Source of the DNA: Bacteroidota bacterium
GTDB lineage: Bacteria; Bacteroidota; Bacteroidia; B-17B0; Aurantibacillaceae
Direction: 5' to 3'
Assembly (NCBI GenBank): GCA_018267655.1
Contig: JAFDYB010000008.1
Span: forward strand, 1-58,049
Length of the DNA stretch: 58,049 nucleotides
Part shown: positions 25,779-35,048 of the stretch, piece after piece
Layout: every line of letters begins with the position of its first letter
Numbering within the stretch: position 1 is the stretch's first letter
The notes under the pieces: generated by a model
The model's database searches: none
What the model was told of the DNA's origin: nothing
Seen by the model: only the letters and a program-made list of their open reading frames with translations
Program-made: the position numbers and the translations under genes

Positions 25779-28247
25779 ATGACAAAAATATTGAAACCAT
25801 TATTTATTTTTTACCTTTTATTATTTTGGGTACCGTTTTTATCTTCACAAAATGCTACCGGTATCTTAAAAGGAAGTGTATTTGAAAACGATTCAAAAGA
25901 ACGTTTGCCGGGCGCTAACATACAATTAGCAAAAAATTTAATTAAGGGCACTACAAGCGATGTTAATGGGAATTATATTTTAGAATTAGATACCGGCATA
26001 CAAAAACTTATTTGTAGCTATGTAGGGCTTAAATCCTACACACTTTACGTTCATATTACAGAAAATGTGGTAATTGAACAAGATATTTACCTCAAATCAA
26101 GTACAAAATCTTTAGAAACTGTTGTAGTTACAACAGGAAAATTCGATCAAAGAATTGAAGACGTTACTGTTTCAATGGAAGTATTAAAACCTCAACTTAT
26201 TACTAACAAAAACACAACTAGTATTGAAACCGCTTTAGAGCAAGTGCCCGGATTAAGTATTATTGATAACGATCCTCAAATTCGAGGTGGCAGCGGCTTT
26301 ACTTTTGGAGTTGGAAGCAGAGTTCAAATATTGCAAGATGGAATCCCTCTATTAAGCGGTGATGCCGGCCGACCTGAATGGAATTATATTCCGGTAGAAA
26401 ACTTGGAGCAAGTGGAGGTAATAAAGGGCGTTTCATCAGTATTATACGGCTCATCAGCTCTTAACGGCGTAATTAATGTGCGTACTGCATATCCACGCTC
26501 TAAGCCTAAAACGGCAATAACCATTTCAAGTGGGGCTTATAATTTACCTAACTCGCCAGTTAATCAAAAAGACTGGTGGTACAATAATAAATTGCCAGGT
26601 GTAACAAATGTGAATTTTTTTCATTCGCGAATTATAAAAAATAATTTAGATTTTGTTATTGGCGGCAACTTCAACGTTGACCAAGGCTATGTATTAGCTC
26701 CACCACCTGCAATATACTTACCTTGGGATATAAAACAAGCATTTAATATCACATCAAAAGATTCGATTTATACTTTTAACAGGAACGACATGCTAAAAAT
26801 AAGGGGACGTATAAATTTTAATTTACGATACCGCTCAACAATTGAAGGCTTAAACTATGGCGTAAACGGAAATGCCATGTATAATAAAACAAATATGGTA
26901 TTGGCTTGGTTAAACGATTCAGCTAATATAAATCAAGGCTACCCGGGCGCAGTATTTTTAGAAAATCAAAAAATGTTTAACCTCGACCCTTTTATAAAAT
27001 ACACCACACATAATGGCATAAGCCACAGTTTAATTGGTCGCTTATTTCATACCGATAATCAGATTAGTAATAACCAGTCAAACAATGGCACAAATTATTT
27101 TGCAGAGTATCAGTTACAACGTGTATTTAAAGGCTTAGGCTTAACATTTACAGGAGGCTTGGTAAATAACATTTCAACTTCAACCTCAAACATGTATGCT
27201 TCAAGTGGAACGCCAAATAATGTTATCCAAAATAGATCGGCATACATACAATTAGATTATAAATTATGGAAAATTATTACCTTATCCGGCGGCTTCAGAT
27301 ACGAAGCTTTTAAAATGAATTTGCAACCATACAACACAGCCCCTATATTAAGGGGTGGTGCAAATATTCAAGTGTTAGAACATACATTTGTACGTTTATC
27401 TGGAGGGCAAGGTTATAGATTTCCAACAATTACAGAGCGTTACATTACTACTAAGGCAGGCATGTTTGCTGTATTTCCTAATCCAGGTTTAGTACCGGAA
27501 ACAAGCGAAGGTTACGAAATAGGAATTAAACAAGGTTTTAAAATAGGTAGTTTAATGGGATACATTGACGGCGCTGCATTTAATCAAACATATAAAAATA
27601 CTATTGAATTTTTATTTGGCGAGTGGGATCCATCAATAGCCGTTGCAGGATTTAAATTTGTAAACACTGGTAATTCAAAATCCAGTGGCTTAGATTTTTC
27701 GATTAGTGCCATTACACCCGAAACAAACAAACGCTTTGGCGTAACAATGTTGTTAGGCTATACTTATGTTAACCCTATTTCAACTACCCCAAATTATGTG
27801 TATGCCAAGTATGTTCCCATAGCTGGCGATCCCAATAATCCAACACAGTTAAGCTATAATTCAACAAGCATGAACACCAGTGGTAATGTAATGAAATATC
27901 GCTACAAGCACATGATAAAAGCAGATGTTGAATTTAATTTTTATAAAAAAATATTTTTTGGTGTAAGCTACCGTTACTACAGTAAAATGCAGAACATTGA
28001 TACCGCTTTTGCAAATTTAGAAACGTTTACCACAAGCAATCCTTTCTTTTATCCAATTCATGCCACCAGTTTTTGGAATTCGCACAATGGATTTCATATT
28101 TTTGACGCTCGATTAGCTTACAAAATTTCAACTAAACAAAAAATAGCCATAATATGCAGTAATGTTTTTAACGTTACTTATATGTTAAGGCCAATGAAAT
28201 TAGAGCCCCCAAGGCTAACTATGGTTCAATACACATTCGAAATTTAA
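25779..28247 (+). CDS. TonB-dependent outer-membrane receptor with carboxypeptidase-like domain
   Basis: 822 residues from ATG 25779. A frame continues upstream to a TTG at 25734, but that stretch encodes the terminator-like hairpin. Signal peptide (FYLLLFWVPFLSSQ), then a CarboxypepD_reg-like domain (~25-105, GSVFENDSKERLPGANIQLA), the plug (~115-235: SIETALEQVPGLSIIDNDPQ, VEVIKGVSSVLYGSSALNGV) and a 22-strand barrel to a C-terminal strand ending YTFEI. The plug carries the usual RGGSGFTFG loop. It imports a scarce compound, driven by TonB. No SusD is adjacent, so a vitamin, metal complex or small oligomer is likelier than a SusCD glycan; the ligand is open. Confidence 0.93.
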   Translation: MTKILKPLFIFYLLLFWVPFLSSQNATGILKGSVFENDSKERLPGANIQLAKNLIKGTTSDVNGNYILELDTGIQKLICSYVGLKSYTLYVHITENVVIEQDIYLKSSTKSLETVVVTTGKFDQRIEDVTVSMEVLKPQLITNKNTTSIETALEQVPGLSIIDNDPQIRGGSGFTFGVGSRVQILQDGIPLLSGDAGRPEWNYIPVENLEQVEVIKGVSSVLYGSSALNGVINVRTAYPRSKPKTAITISSGAYNLPNSPVNQKDWWYNNKLPGVTNVNFFHSRIIKNNLDFVIGGNFNVDQGYVLAPPPAIYLPWDIKQAFNITSKDSIYTFNRNDMLKIRGRINFNLRYRSTIEGLNYGVNGNAMYNKTNMVLAWLNDSANINQGYPGAVFLENQKMFNLDPFIKYTTHNGISHSLIGRLFHTDNQISNNQSNNGTNYFAEYQLQRVFKGLGLTFTGGLVNNISTSTSNMYASSGTPNNVIQNRSAYIQLDYKLWKIITLSGGFRYEAFKMNLQPYNTAPILRGGANIQVLEHTFVRLSGGQGYRFPTITERYITTKAGMFAVFPNPGLVPETSEGYEIGIKQGFKIGSLMGYIDGAAFNQTYKNTIEFLFGEWDPSIAVAGFKFVNTGNSKSSGLDFSISAITPETNKRFGVTMLLGYTYVNPISTTPNYVYAKYVPIAGDPNNPTQLSYNSTSMNTSGNVMKYRYKHMIKADVEFNFYKKIFFGVSYRYYSKMQNIDTAFANLETFTTSNPFFYPIHATSFWNSHNGFHIFDARLAYKISTKQKIAIICSNVFNVTYMLRPMKLEPPRLTMVQYTFEI

Positions 28248-28613
28248 ATTTATAGAAAGCTCCTTTATATTTTATTCTAAAAATTCTTAAACGATTTTTT
28301 GCTTAAATGACGAAAAAAAATATTTGCGCAACAATTACTACAGAAATATTTTTTGAAGAGAAAGAAACAAAAAGAATAGATGTATTGAATTACCGTTAAA
28401 ATTGTTGTAATTTGTTCTTGTGTAAGTTTCATATATTTTTGATTTTGGGTTTGCTTAGCAAAAATCGTAATTATGTTGCTTACACACTTTTTTTATACAG
28501 TATCCTTCTACTGAATAAAATAAGCATCGAGTAGGCATTGAACTATATGTTTATTACTTCGGTGTGCTTTCTCCTGCACTTCCAGGAGGAATTAACTATC
28601 GATGTATGTTTTA
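28248..28613. other. 366-bp gap between the TonB receptor and bioF
   Basis: No supported gene. On the minus strand a 51-codon frame (28432-28277) begins MKLTQEQITTI, but has no recognisable family and a Phe/Cys-rich chance-like tail. A hairpin at 28568-28591 (CTCCTG/CAGGAG with flanking pairs) may mark the 3' end of the bio transcript but lacks a T-tract. Confidence 0.45.
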
Positions 28614-29729
28614 TCAGAAAAAAAGCAGCAATTTATCTATTTGGCTGTGCGAGTTAAAGCTATGTAAACAAATTCTAATTCGCTCTTGGCTTGCTTTAAC
28701 CGTTGGGCTTAAAACAGCTTTTACCAAAATATTTTCTTTATATAATTTTTGTTCTAAATAAATTGTTTTTTTAGAATCACCAATAATTACACATTGTATT
28801 GCGCTGCTTGATTGAATAAGCCCTTTAACCTGACTTGAATTTTTAACGAAGTAAGAAATATTGTCTAATAAATTATTTCTGTTAATAGCTTTACTCAAAT
28901 TTGAATAGGCGTTCTTTATTAGCAACAAAGCATGTGTTGGTAAAGCTGTTGTATATATAAAGGGCCTCGAAAAATTAATTAAATAATTAATTAATTTTGT
29001 TGATCCTAATATTGCAGCGCCATGACAACCCATTGCCTTTCCAAATGTATAAATACGTGCAAAACATTTATTTTCAATTCCTAAGGCCTCACACATACCT
29101 AATCCTTCTTTTCCATATATACCTAAAGCGTGTGCCTCATCTACAATTAAAAATACATTTTCATACTTTTCAATTACGCTAAGTATTTCGGTAAGTGGCG
29201 CTACATCACCGTCCATGCTATAAACGCTTTCTACAGCAATGTAAACGCTATCGTACTCAACATTATGCCTATGCAGCAATTCTTCTAAATGTAAAATTGA
29301 ATTGTGCTTAAACTTAAATGCTTTTCCTAATCCTAATCTAATTCCATCAATAATACTAGCGTGGCATAACTCATCGTATAAAACCAATGAATTTTTTATC
29401 AATATACTTGAAAACAGGCCTAAATTGGCATTATAGCCCGAGTTATAAATCAAAGCCGATTGTGCTTTATGATGTTTTGCAATAGTAGCTTCAAGTTGTT
29501 CGCAATATTGTGTGTTTCCGGATATTAAGCGTGAGCCGGTTGAACCGCTATAATTATTTTTTTCAATATTCTCGTTTAATGAATAAAGTAAATTTTCGGT
29601 TGCATAGCCTAGGTAATCATTGCTATAAAAATCAATTCCTTTGCGAAGCTTTAAATAGCGAAGCTCCCCATTTTTTTCACGTTTAGAAATAATTTTTTCT
29701 AACCCGGCAGGAATTGAACCGGCTATCAT
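28614..29729 (-). CDS. bioF: 8-amino-7-oxononanoate synthase (KAPA synthase)-type enzyme
   Basis: 371 residues, fold-type I PLP enzyme of the alpha-oxoamine synthase family. Landmarks: KGIDFYSNDYLGYA near 30, GSTGSRLISGNTQYCEQLEA near 58, LIVDEAHALGIYGKEGLGMC near 195 and IYTFGKAMGCHGAAILGS, where K (about residue 230) is the Schiff-base lysine. It condenses pimeloyl thioester with alanine in biotin synthesis. Related enzymes (glycine C-acetyltransferase, serine palmitoyltransferase) share the fold, but the adjacent bioB, ending 2 nt before this start, supports biotin. bioA, bioD and bioC/H are not here. Confidence 0.9.
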   Translation of the reverse strand: MIAGSIPAGLEKIISKREKNGELRYLKLRKGIDFYSNDYLGYATENLLYSLNENIEKNNYSGSTGSRLISGNTQYCEQLEATIAKHHKAQSALIYNSGYNANLGLFSSILIKNSLVLYDELCHASIIDGIRLGLGKAFKFKHNSILHLEELLHRHNVEYDSVYIAVESVYSMDGDVAPLTEILSVIEKYENVFLIVDEAHALGIYGKEGLGMCEALGIENKCFARIYTFGKAMGCHGAAILGSTKLINYLINFSRPFIYTTALPTHALLLIKNAYSNLSKAINRNNLLDNISYFVKNSSQVKGLIQSSSAIQCVIIGDSKKTIYLEQKLYKENILVKAVLSPTVKASQERIRICLHSFNSHSQIDKLLLFF

Positions 29730-29731
29730 TT

Positions 29732-30703
29732 TTAATTACTTTCTTGCAGTTTATCTGAAAAAGCTTTTTTAGGACTTAAACCCAATATCGAAAACATTTC
29801 CATATCTTCGTTTAGCTTAGGGTTTGGAGACGTTAGTAACTTTTCGCCGGCAAAAATTGAATTAGCTCCGGCCAAAAAACACAATGCCTGCCCCTCCATA
29901 CTCATATTTAAACGGCCTGCACTTAGGCGTACTGCAGTGGTAGGCATAACAATGCGCGTTGTTGCTATCATGCGTACCATATCCCAAATTGGCACAGGCG
30001 GTTGATTTTCAAGAGGGGTGCCTTCGGTTGGTATTAATGCATTAATTGGAAGGCTTTCCGGCACGGGTTTTAGTTGACTAAGCACGTGGAGCATGCCAAT
30101 TCTGTCATCAACACTTTCGCCCATTCCAATAATTCCTCCGGAGCAAATAGTTAAGCCTGCCTTTCTTGCATTTTTAATTGTGCTCAACCTATCATCGTAT
30201 GTTCGGGTGGTTATTATGTTACCATAATTTTCTTCTGAAGTATCTAAATTATGATTGTAAGCATATAAACCTGCAGATGCTAATTTTTGGGCTTGCTCTT
30301 CGGTTACCATTCCTAAGGTAGCGCACACCTCTAAGCCTTTGGCGTTAATACTTTTTACCATATCAAGTACTTTGTCAAAGTCACGATTGTCGCGTACTTC
30401 ACGCCAAGCTGCACCTAAACACATACGGCTTGCGCCCGTTTGAATTGCGCTTTCGGCACATTTATTAACTTCTTCTACATCCATTAGTTTATGTACTTTA
30501 ACGTCTGTATGATAGCGAGCTGCTTGTGGGCAATAAGCGCAATCTTCTGTACAGCCTCCTGTTTTAATAGATAGTAAAGAACTTATTTGAACTTCTCCTA
30601 TTTTGTGAAATTGCTTATGTACTTCATTTGATTTTGTAACTAATTCTAATAAGGGGGTATTGTAAACCTCTAATATTTCGTTTTTTGTCCAATCTTTAAT
30701 CAT
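29732..30703 (-). CDS. bioB: Biotin synthase
   Basis: 323 residues, radical SAM enzyme that inserts sulfur into dethiobiotin. The SAM-cluster cysteines are C51, C55 and C58 in [12 protein letters not shown]. Further signatures are [39 protein letters not shown] (with the Asn-His-Asn block) and the auxiliary [2Fe-2S] ligands in [12 protein letters not shown] and the conserved RLSAGR arginine. Length is normal. It is the first gene of a bioB-bioF unit with a strong promoter at 30746-30775. No BirA-type operator was recognised. Confidence 0.97.
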   Translation of the reverse strand: MIKDWTKNEILEVYNTPLLELVTKSNEVHKQFHKIGEVQISSLLSIKTGGCTEDCAYCPQAARYHTDVKVHKLMDVEEVNKCAESAIQTGASRMCLGAAWREVRDNRDFDKVLDMVKSINAKGLEVCATLGMVTEEQAQKLASAGLYAYNHNLDTSEENYGNIITTRTYDDRLSTIKNARKAGLTICSGGIIGMGESVDDRIGMLHVLSQLKPVPESLPINALIPTEGTPLENQPPVPIWDMVRMIATTRIVMPTTAVRLSAGRLNMSMEGQALCFLAGANSIFAGEKLLTSPNPKLNEDMEMFSILGLSPKKAFSDKLQESN

Positions 30704-30745
30704 TTTTGGTCCGTTTAATTAAATAGTATGTTTTTAATGCTTACA

Positions 30746-30775
30746 CAAATATAAGGCGAATGTACCAATGCGCAA
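30746..30775 (-). promoter_or_regulatory. Promoter of bioB-bioF
   Basis: On the minus strand TTG (30775-30773), 19 nt, TATATTTG (30753-30746), a full consensus match about 43 nt upstream of the bioB start. Confidence 0.7.
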
Positions 30776-30812
30776 AACTATTAATTTGTTTGTTAAGTAA
30801 TTTAAAGCCATG

Positions 30813-32639
30813 TCATTTCCACTTTTCTAAGCTAGCGCCTTTGTTGAAAAATCGAGTTATTGAATTTTTTGTGTCGGGTAACATTTCTAATTCAGGTGCA
30901 TGGTGTGTTTTTTTTCGAGCATCAAAAATTAAAGCGTTACTGCATGACCAATGTTTATGTTTAAATTGTTCATTAAAACCATAAACATCATGGCTTGGGT
31001 TTGTGCGGGTGTATGTAAGCCAAAGATAGTCGTTTAACTTGTTTTTATATTCAAAAGCATCAATCAACACTATTTGCACAATACCCGATAGGTTAAGTTG
31101 CAAAAGCTTTGTTTTTAACTCATTTATTTCATTTTTGGCTACCTCATAATTTTTAAACGCTTTAAATTCTAACATAATTACGCCATCAAAAATTAATGTT
31201 GGATTTTTAATACTTGTTATTTTTTCAATTCCATCGGGTATTTTTTTTGATAGTGTTCTAATCTTATTTCCGGCAGCTGCAATTATCAATTTACTTCCTA
31301 AATTTAATGCTTCGCCGGTATAATCTAATGTATCAATACTTGTATTTGTTTGAAAATGCAAGTCACGTTCAAAATTTATTCTTTCAAAAACATGTTTTAA
31401 AAAAACTTCGGCATTTTTACAGCTAACTAAAATGTTATTTTCTTCGGCAATAAATAAGTACTTAGCTAAACTTAATTGACCTGTACCTAATATGTGGTTG
31501 GCTTGAGTTAACAATTCAGAAGGTTGTTTTTGTTGCAAATATGGTGTATAGCGCTCGCTCCCAATTGCAAAAAGTAATGGGTGCACGCCGGCTTCGTCAA
31601 CGGCATAAACTTCTTTAACTCCAGGTATTTCAGCAGGAATAGCGCTACCACTAATTTCGTGTATTAAAGCTCCAAAAGAAGTATCTTCTTGGGGCGGCCT
31701 TCCAACAACTGTAAAGGGCCATATTGCATTTTTTTTAGCATACACTTTATCAACTTTCATTAATGGAAAGTCATGTGTTAAACTGTAATACCCAAGATGG
31801 TCTCCAAATGGGCCTTCTGGCTTATTTTCATTGGGATAAACCTTTCCGGTAATCACAAAATCTGCATCAATGCTTATGCAATAACCATCTTTAAGTGCGT
31901 ATCTAAACCTTTTTCCTCCTAATATTCCGGCAAAAGTAAGTTCACTTATTCCCTCCGGTAATGGCATAACTGCGGCTAATGTATGGCTTGGCAAACCTCC
32001 AACAAAAATAGAAACTTTTAAAGGTATATTTTTAGAATTACTTTTTGATTGGTGTACACCAATTCCTCTGTGTAGTTGATAATGAAGCCCAATCTCTTTA
32101 TTTAATTCATAGTTATTTCCGGTAAGTTGAATACGGTACATACCTAAATTGCTTTTCATTACTCCCGGCTGCTCAATGTCTTCTGAATACACCTGAGGCA
32201 AAGTAATAAAAGCACCGCCATCTTTTGGCCAATGCGTGATTAGAGGTAAATTGGTAATTTCAATTTCTTCGAATTTGCCTTTTGAAAAAGCAACTTTTTT
32301 AGGGAGCGCATGCAGTGCACTCAAAGCTGTTTTAAAATATTTTAACGGCTTTTTAATAGCCTGTATGGGATTATTACGAAGCTTTATTAGTGTTTGAACA
32401 GTATTTAAATTTTCTCTGAACAAAAACTTACTGCGATCGAGCGTTCCAAATAGATTACTTACAGCACAGTATTTACAGCCTTTTATGTTTTCAAATAATA
32501 TTGCCGGTCCGTTTTTTTCATACATGTGTAATTGTATAGCCGCCATTTCTAAATACGGATCTATTTCTTCTTTTACCCGAATTAATTGACCGTTTTTTTC
32601 AAGATCAACAATACATTCATTTAAACTATTATATTTCAA
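30813..32639 (-). CDS. UbiD-family decarboxylase, probable menaquinone-pathway type
   Basis: 608 residues, the long UbiD form. It has KNGPAILFENIKGCKYCAVS near 38, PKDGGAFITLPQVYSEDIEQ near 140, the prenyl-FMN region GIGVHQSKSNSKNIPLKVSI and ENKPEGPFGDHLGYYSLTHD with the catalytic E-E/R region. UbiD enzymes decarboxylate aromatic or unsaturated acids with prenylated FMN made by UbiX. In Bacteroidota this length is usually annotated as menaquinone biosynthesis decarboxylase. UbiX and men genes are absent from the window. It lies 31 nt downstream of an outer-membrane protein gene and is likely cotranscribed with it. Confidence 0.9.
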   Translation of the reverse strand: MKYNSLNECIVDLEKNGQLIRVKEEIDPYLEMAAIQLHMYEKNGPAILFENIKGCKYCAVSNLFGTLDRSKFLFRENLNTVQTLIKLRNNPIQAIKKPLKYFKTALSALHALPKKVAFSKGKFEEIEITNLPLITHWPKDGGAFITLPQVYSEDIEQPGVMKSNLGMYRIQLTGNNYELNKEIGLHYQLHRGIGVHQSKSNSKNIPLKVSIFVGGLPSHTLAAVMPLPEGISELTFAGILGGKRFRYALKDGYCISIDADFVITGKVYPNENKPEGPFGDHLGYYSLTHDFPLMKVDKVYAKKNAIWPFTVVGRPPQEDTSFGALIHEISGSAIPAEIPGVKEVYAVDEAGVHPLLFAIGSERYTPYLQQKQPSELLTQANHILGTGQLSLAKYLFIAEENNILVSCKNAEVFLKHVFERINFERDLHFQTNTSIDTLDYTGEALNLGSKLIIAAAGNKIRTLSKKIPDGIEKITSIKNPTLIFDGVIMLEFKAFKNYEVAKNEINELKTKLLQLNLSGIVQIVLIDAFEYKNKLNDYLWLTYTRTNPSHDVYGFNEQFKHKHWSCSNALIFDARKKTHHAPELEMLPDTKNSITRFFNKGASLEKWK

Positions 32640-32670
32640 ATTATTTTTTTATGCAGTAAAGTTATACTAG

Positions 32671-33747
32671 TTAAAACAAATTATAAATTTTTGTTTTTTG
32701 AAATTTTTGATAAAATTTAGGAGGCATACCTGTATTAAAGCGCCATCCTAATGAAAAATTTCCGGTTATTACACTCGTGCTATTTTGCATAACAGAGTTA
32801 TAAAATAAGCTATTATCACTTATTATCGAAGTAAGAATATAGGCTCTTTTTAAATTCAAACCTATTGAAAAGCGTAAATTACTGCTAAATGAAAGACTGG
32901 TTATCTTTTTTTGGGCATTGCCTAAATTATAATTTTGAAATTGCAAATCGGGCCCTATTGTTCCCACAAAGTTAGCATACCATGCTTTGTATAGCACAAT
33001 AGTTGCCGCAAATCCACCATTAAACCCGGTATTAAACGATGAAAATGAATTAAAATTCCCATATTCTTTATAATAGTTGCGCGTTTGTCTCATAAATATA
33101 GCGCTATCGTTATTTAAACTATAGTAATTTACTGCAACTGCCATAATCCACGTTGCTGCACTTTTGTTTTGGCGGTAGTTACAACCATAGCCTGCCTTGT
33201 ACGAAAATTTTTTATAATTTGTAAAATACATTGCTCTTGCTAAAAATGCAGTGTTTGTCATGCCAGGCAATTGATAGTACTCTCCCTTTCTCTTATAAAT
33301 AGAATCGTTTGTTATTGAATTTTGATTGTAAAACCCCGTAAATTTTCTATAATAAGTTTCTAATACCCACCTATTATCTCCAAAACTAAAACCTATATTA
33401 AATAATTTTGTTTGTCCTTTGCCTTTACTTAAATTTTGCGGGCTTGTGGCAAATCCAAAGGCCACTTGAAATTTATCGTAATTTAAAACTAAACCCGAAA
33501 TTAATTTTGACTCAGCAACATACTTTTGATTATAACGCCCAAAAGTATCTTTAATTGCTAATTGAGAAAAACTATTGTCGCTATTTCTATATTGCTGGTA
33601 ATATCCAACAATTACTACATAATCAAAGCGCTGATATTTTAAAGTATCCCAATTTTTTATTTTCTTAACAACATTTTCATTACTCTTCAATTGAGCGCAT
33701 AAAATAAAAGTTGCGCAACTTAAAATTATTATAAAAACTACTCTCAT
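32671..33747 (-). CDS. Unrecognised outer-membrane beta-barrel-like protein
   Basis: 358 residues. Signal peptide RVVFIIILSCATFILCAQ. The rest alternates short amphipathic strands rich in Tyr, Asn and Phe (YDKFQVAFGFATSPQ; FSYKAGYGCNYRQNKSAATW), and ends with GNFSLGWRFNTGM and an aromatic tail finishing IYNLF, a pattern expected of an outer-membrane beta barrel. I do not recognise a family. It shares a transcript with the UbiD gene (31-nt gap) and a divergent promoter region with mscS. A functional link to quinone metabolism is not supported by anything but order. Confidence 0.65.
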   Translation of the reverse strand: MRVVFIIILSCATFILCAQLKSNENVVKKIKNWDTLKYQRFDYVVIVGYYQQYRNSDNSFSQLAIKDTFGRYNQKYVAESKLISGLVLNYDKFQVAFGFATSPQNLSKGKGQTKLFNIGFSFGDNRWVLETYYRKFTGFYNQNSITNDSIYKRKGEYYQLPGMTNTAFLARAMYFTNYKKFSYKAGYGCNYRQNKSAATWIMAVAVNYYSLNNDSAIFMRQTRNYYKEYGNFNSFSSFNTGFNGGFAATIVLYKAWYANFVGTIGPDLQFQNYNLGNAQKKITSLSFSSNLRFSIGLNLKRAYILTSIISDNSLFYNSVMQNSTSVITGNFSLGWRFNTGMPPKFYQKFQKTKIYNLF

Positions 33748-33754
33748 ATTTTTA

Positions 33755-33762
33755 TAGATTTG
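33755..33762 (+). promoter_or_regulatory. -7 element of the mscS promoter
   Basis: TAGATTTG, ending at 33762. It covers the only upstream in-frame start (GTG 33762), so transcription should begin beyond that codon and the ATG at 33783 is the usable start. Confidence 0.55.
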
Positions 33763-33782
33763 TGAAGATAATAAATTCTTTT

Positions 33783-34676
33783 ATGCCAAACTTAATTGAT
33801 ACAATTTCTATTGCAAAAGATGCCTTAAATGAAACCAAAAGTGTTAAAGAAAAAATCATTTCCGGCAAATCGCTTGTTGCTAAGTATTTTGATGTAGCTA
33901 TTGAAAAGCTAATTGAATACACCCCAAAATTAATTTTGGCATTACTTGTTTTAATTATTGGTTTATGGATTATTAAACGTATAGCTCGTTTAGCAGACAA
34001 AGCGATGTTAAGCCGTGATTTAGAAGTAAGCCTTAGAACTTTTTTAAGAAGTTTAATAAGCATTGGGCTAAAAATTATATTAATTATTACCGTTGCCGGC
34101 ATGATTGGCATTGGCACAACCAGTTTTGTTACAATTTTGGGTGCTGCGGGCTTAGCGGTAGGTTTAGCTTTGCAAGGTTCGCTTTCCAACTTTGCAGGCG
34201 GAGTTTTAATCTTAATATTTAAACCTTTTAAAGTTGGAGATGTTATTGAAGCTCAATCTCAAACCGGTGAAGTTAAAGAGATTCAAATTTTTAATACCAT
34301 ACTTTTAACTGCCGATCATAAAACCGTTATTTTGGCAAACGGCCCCCTAAGCAATGGTACAATAGTTAATACCACAAGATATGGTAGTTTACGAATTGAC
34401 GTAGCTATTACTGTAGGAAGTGATAATAATTTACCTATGATAAAAGAACTTATAAAAAAAGTACTCTCAGAAAACGCAAAAATATTGCCGCTGCCTCAGC
34501 CGGGTATTTATTTTGGAAGAGTTATAGATGGCTCTGTAACTATTAATATTAAACCTTTTTGTAAACCATCAGACACATCTTCGTTATCTAGCGAATTGTA
34601 TCACGATATTAAAGCTATTTTTGATACTAATAATATTTTACCTCCAATTCCTACACATAAAGTAATTTCAAAGTAA
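33783..34676 (+). CDS. MscS-type mechanosensitive ion channel
   Basis: 297 residues from ATG 33783. Two clear TM helices precede the pore helix: LILALLVLIIGLWIIKRIAR (~50-70) and LRSLISIGLKIILIITVAGM (~82-103). The TM3 pore signature is LGAAGLAVGLALQGSLSNFA then GGVLILIFKPFKVGDVIE, which leads into the beta domain. This is the small MscS core that relieves osmotic downshock. A GTG 21 nt upstream would lengthen it but overlaps the -7 box. The stop overlaps the ATG of the MazG gene by one base. Confidence 0.93.
   Translation: MPNLIDTISIAKDALNETKSVKEKIISGKSLVAKYFDVAIEKLIEYTPKLILALLVLIIGLWIIKRIARLADKAMLSRDLEVSLRTFLRSLISIGLKIILIITVAGMIGIGTTSFVTILGAAGLAVGLALQGSLSNFAGGVLILIFKPFKVGDVIEAQSQTGEVKEIQIFNTILLTADHKTVILANGPLSNGTIVNTTRYGSLRIDVAITVGSDNNLPMIKELIKKVLSENAKILPLPQPGIYFGRVIDGSVTINIKPFCKPSDTSSLSSELYHDIKAIFDTNNILPPIPTHKVISK
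33787..33816 (-). promoter_or_regulatory. Promoter of the outer-membrane protein/UbiD unit
   Basis: On the minus strand TTG (33816-33814), 19 nt, TAAGTTTG (33794-33787), 40 nt before the start codon. It lies inside the first codons of mscS, so the two divergent promoters overlap. Confidence 0.6.
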
Positions 34677-35020
34677 TGAATAATTTTTCGGAAATAAGCC
34701 TTTCTGAGCTTCAAATAAAAGTTGATGATTGGATAAAAAAATATGGAGTAAGATACTTTAATGAACTTACCAATACAGCTATTTTAATGGAAGAGGTTGG
34801 CGAAGTGGCTCGTATAATGGCTAGGCGCTATGGCGAACAAAGTGAAAAAGAAAATGACAAAAATAAAAACTTAGCCGATGAATTAGCCGATGTTTTATTT
34901 GTATTAATTTGTATTGCCAACCAAACAGGGGTTTCATTAGGCAAAGCACTCAATGAAAATTTTGAAAAAAAATCTACTCGCGATAGTGAACGGCATAAAA
35001 AAAACACTAAGCTTAAATAA
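34676..35020 (+). CDS. MazG-like nucleotide pyrophosphohydrolase
   Basis: 114 residues, one MazG fold. The metal-binding ExxE is in AILMEEVGEVARIMARRYGE and the second motif, ExxD, in LADELADVLFVLICIANQTG, followed by the basic ending KSTRDSERHKK. The family hydrolyses NTPs or modified dNTPs to the monophosphate. Short single-domain forms are annotated as MazG-like or dCTP/house-cleaning pyrophosphatases; the preferred nucleotide is not readable. It overlaps the mscS stop by one base, so the two are translationally coupled. Confidence 0.9.
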   Translation: MNNFSEISLSELQIKVDDWIKKYGVRYFNELTNTAILMEEVGEVARIMARRYGEQSEKENDKNKNLADELADVLFVLICIANQTGVSLGKALNENFEKKSTRDSERHKKNTKLK

Positions 35021-35047
35021 ATACAAAGTGCAAGTGGTATTTTTTTT
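35019..35047 (+). terminator. Possible weak terminator of the mscS-mazG unit
   Basis: AAATAC (35019-35024) can pair with GTATTT (35037-35042), followed by a T-run to 35047. The stem is short and AT-rich, in a 28-bp convergent gap. Confidence 0.4.
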
Positions 35048-35048
35048 A

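Noticed and set aside
28277..28432. A 51-codon minus-strand frame beginning MKLTQEQITTI
   Set aside because: Suggestive start, but the tail is Phe/Cys-rich and matches nothing I know; kept only as a note in the gap entry.
28564..28761. A 65-codon frame on the plus strand
   Set aside because: Mostly antisense to the 3' end of bioF; no recognisable protein.
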